Assembly (NCBI GenBank): GCA_028871555.1
Contig: JAGWNA010000030.1
Location: 1-35,745, forward strand
Length of the DNA stretch: 35,745 bases
Direction: 5' to 3'
Origin: Lysobacteraceae bacterium
Lineage (GTDB): Bacteria > Pseudomonadota > Gammaproteobacteria > Xanthomonadales > Rhodanobacteraceae
A program made the translations under genes and the position numbers. A model generated the notes under the pieces. That model was not told where the DNA came from. It saw nothing but the letters and a program-made list of their open reading frames with translations, and searched no databases. Of the stretch, positions 33,922-35,745 are shown in pieces; position 1 is the stretch's first letter, and each line of letters starts with the position of its first letter.

Positions 33922-34880
33922 CATCTGGCGGCATCAGGCGATCATTCATGGCATGGGCGACACTGGCCCTTGCCTCGTTCGGCGGCGCGGCTCAGGCCGC
34001 CCCGGGTCCGTGGCAGCTGAACATGGAGCGCGGCGCAAGCACCTGGTCGCCGGTGCCGTACCACCTCAACAACATCTCGCTTGGCGTGTGCGTGGTGATC
34101 GGGGTGCTGGTGTTCGGCGCGATGTTCATCGCCATGTTCCGCTTCCGCAAATCGCGCGGCGCGGTGGCCGAGAAGTGGTCGCACAACACCACGCTGGAAA
34201 TCGTCTGGACCACGATCCCGGTGATGATCCTCATCGTGCTGGCCTACCTGTCCACCGGTGGACTCACCTCGTGGGCGGACACCACCGGTTCGCAGATGAC
34301 GGTGAAGGTCACCGGCTACCAGTGGAAATGGCGCTACGACTACATCAGCTACCTGGGCAAGCCGGTCGACAAGGTCGGCTTCATGTCCAAGCTCGATTCG
34401 CAGAGCGATCAGACCCGCCAGCTCGGTTCGGGCATGGATCCGTATGCGGTCAAGGTGGGCGCCGAGAACACCTATCTGCTGAATGTCGACAAGCCGCTGG
34501 TGGTGCCGGTCGACACCAAGATCCGTTTCCTGATCACCGGTGGCGACGTGATCCATTCGTGGTGGGTGCCGGCACTGGGCTGGAAGCTGGATGCGATCCC
34601 CGGCATCGTCAACGTCGCGTGGACCAACATCACCACGCCGGGCACTTATCGCGGCCAGTGCGCCGAATTGTGCGGCCAGGATCACGGCTTCATGCCGATC
34701 GTGGTGGTGGCCAAGTCCAAGGCGGACTTTGCCAGGTGGCTGGCCGGGCAGGAAGCGAAGCCGGCCGCTCCGGCCGCCGCACCCGCACCTGCGGCACCCG
34801 CACCCGCGGCCGCCTCCACTGCCGCCGCGCCGCAAACCGCGCGGATCGCCGTTGCTCCTGCCACGGGCAAGCAGGGCTGA
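33918..34880 (+). CDS. coxB: Cytochrome c oxidase subunit II
   Basis: A 320-residue subunit that accepts electrons from cytochrome c at the dinuclear CuA centre. It has a signal peptide (about 1-27), two transmembrane helices (about 52-74 and 97-113), and the periplasmic cupredoxin domain. The CuA ligands are all present: His213 (VIHSWWVP), Cys248, Glu250, Cys252, His256 and Met259 in GQCAELCGQDHGFMP. The C-terminus is an Ala/Pro-rich tail of about 40 residues instead of a fused cytochrome c domain, so electrons must come from a separate carrier, perhaps the c4 encoded at 13617-14405. It overlaps DUF2244 and precedes coxA by 62 bp. Confidence 0.96.
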   Translation: MTSGGIRRSFMAWATLALASFGGAAQAAPGPWQLNMERGASTWSPVPYHLNNISLGVCVVIGVLVFGAMFIAMFRFRKSRGAVAEKWSHNTTLEIVWTTIPVMILIVLAYLSTGGLTSWADTTGSQMTVKVTGYQWKWRYDYISYLGKPVDKVGFMSKLDSQSDQTRQLGSGMDPYAVKVGAENTYLLNVDKPLVVPVDTKIRFLITGGDVIHSWWVPALGWKLDAIPGIVNVAWTNITTPGTYRGQCAELCGQDHGFMPIVVVAKSKADFARWLAGQEAKPAAPAAAPAPAAPAPAAASTAAAPQTARIAVAPATGKQG

Positions 34881-34942
34881 ACCTTCACTGCTCACGCAGT
34901 TTCGACTCGACGCATTCAACAACAGGTTAGAGGTGCAAGGCC

Positions 34943-35745
34943 ATGTCCCACGCAGCCACCCATGATCAGCACGACGATCACCACGGCGCGCCGAAAGGTT
35001 TCTTCCAGCGCTGGTGCATGTCCACCAATCACAAGGACATCGGCACGCTGTATCTGGTCTTCGCGCTGACGATGTTCTTCATCGGCGGCAGTTTCGCGAT
35101 GGTGATCCGCGCCGAGCTGTTCAAGCCCGGCCTGCAGCTGGTGCAGCCGTACTTCTTCAACGAGATGACCACGTTGCATGCGCTGGTGATGATCTTCGGC
35201 GCGATCATGCCGGCATTCGTCGGCCTCGGCAACTGGATGATCCCGCTGATGATCGGCGCGCCGGACATGGCGCTGCCGCGCATGAACAACCTCTCGTTCT
35301 GGATCCTGCCGTTCGCGTTCGTGCTGCTGCTGTCCACCCTGTTCCTGCCCGGCGGCGGCCCGGCCGGTGGCTGGACCATGTATCCGCCACTGGCGCTGCA
35401 GAGCGGTTCGCTGGCGTATGTGGTGTTCGCGATCCACCTGATGGGCATCAGCTCGATCATGGGCGCGATCAACATCATCGCGACCATCCTCAACATGCGC
35501 GCACCCGGGATGGATCTGCTGAAGATGCCGGTGTTCGTGTGGAGCTGGCTGATCACCGCGTTCCTGCTGATCGCGGTGATGCCGGTGCTGGCCGGCGCGG
35601 TGACCATGCTGCTGACCGACAAGTACTTCGGCACCAGCTTCTTCAACCCCGGCGGCGGCGGCGACCCGGTGCTGTACCAGCACATCTTCTGGTTCTTCGG
35701 GCACCCGGAGGTCTACATCATGATCCTGCCGGCGTTCGGGATCAT
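34943..35745 (+). CDS. coxA: Cytochrome c oxidase subunit I, N-terminal part (3' truncated by window)
   Basis: The first 267 codons of the haem-copper oxidase catalytic subunit; the gene runs off the window. A His-rich N-terminus ([11 protein letters not shown]) precedes [20 protein letters not shown], the standard start of subunit I. His79 in MTTLHALVM is the expected low-spin haem a ligand. [10 protein letters not shown] gives His254 (CuB ligand) and Tyr258 (cross-linked tyrosine), which marks an A-type aa3 oxidase. AAGG lies before the ATG. Together with coxB it encodes a proton-pumping terminal oxidase. Confidence 0.97.
   Translation, partial: MSHAATHDQHDDHHGAPKGFFQRWCMSTNHKDIGTLYLVFALTMFFIGGSFAMVIRAELFKPGLQLVQPYFFNEMTTLHALVMIFGAIMPAFVGLGNWMIPLMIGAPDMALPRMNNLSFWILPFAFVLLLSTLFLPGGGPAGGWTMYPPLALQSGSLAYVVFAIHLMGISSIMGAINIIATILNMRAPGMDLLKMPVFVWSWLITAFLLIAVMPVLAGAVTMLLTDKYFGTSFFNPGGGGDPVLYQHIFWFFGHPEVYIMILPAFGI

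Overview
The window is a high-GC, densely coded chromosomal segment. Protein families and gene order suggest a gammaproteobacterium of the Xanthomonadales/Lysobacterales, most like Rhodanobacter, Dyella or Luteibacter. The clues are a SpoT-type (p)ppGpp enzyme, tandem dsbA genes beside cytochrome c4 and engB, a PutA without the N-terminal DNA-binding domain, a DUF2244 gene in front of coxBA, and REP-type intergenic hairpins. This placement is an inference from family knowledge. I see no insertion sequence, prophage, CRISPR array, rRNA or tRNA.

Left part (1-9 kb): the 3' end of spoT and a MidA-like methyltransferase run rightward and converge on cca. A secreted protein of unknown function with its own strong terminator sits between cca and a two-gene unit, the lytic transglycosylase slt followed by an NDUFA9-type dehydrogenase.

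Middle (9-19 kb): a membrane-anchored GH17 enzyme runs rightward. It meets a five-gene leftward unit: cytochrome c4, lipoprotein DsbA, periplasmic DsbA, an endonuclease/exonuclease/phosphatase-fold protein and a small membrane protein. A clear sigma70-type promoter for this unit lies against the start of divergent engB. A tandem REP/BIME pair separates engB from msrC. bioD and a large M3-family lipoprotein peptidase follow, ended by a strong terminator.

Right part (19-35.7 kb): a PL7 alginate lyase with an Ig-like tail; a CPA2 cation/proton antiporter; a 1154-residue membrane-ankyrin protein with a probable leaderless start; a YcgL-domain protein; a FadL-type outer-membrane channel with an operator-like palindrome; a leftward putA plus coniferyl-type aldehyde dehydrogenase pair; and the start of the aa3 oxidase operon (DUF2244, coxB, coxA truncated by the window end). 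An FNR/ANR-like inverted repeat lies upstream of a good promoter for that operon.

Most of the window is core metabolism and envelope biology. The least explained parts are the secreted protein at 3959-5557, the membrane-ankyrin protein, the small membrane protein overlapping the GH17 gene, and several palindromic elements in leaders and in the putA linker. I found no clearly new multi-gene system.
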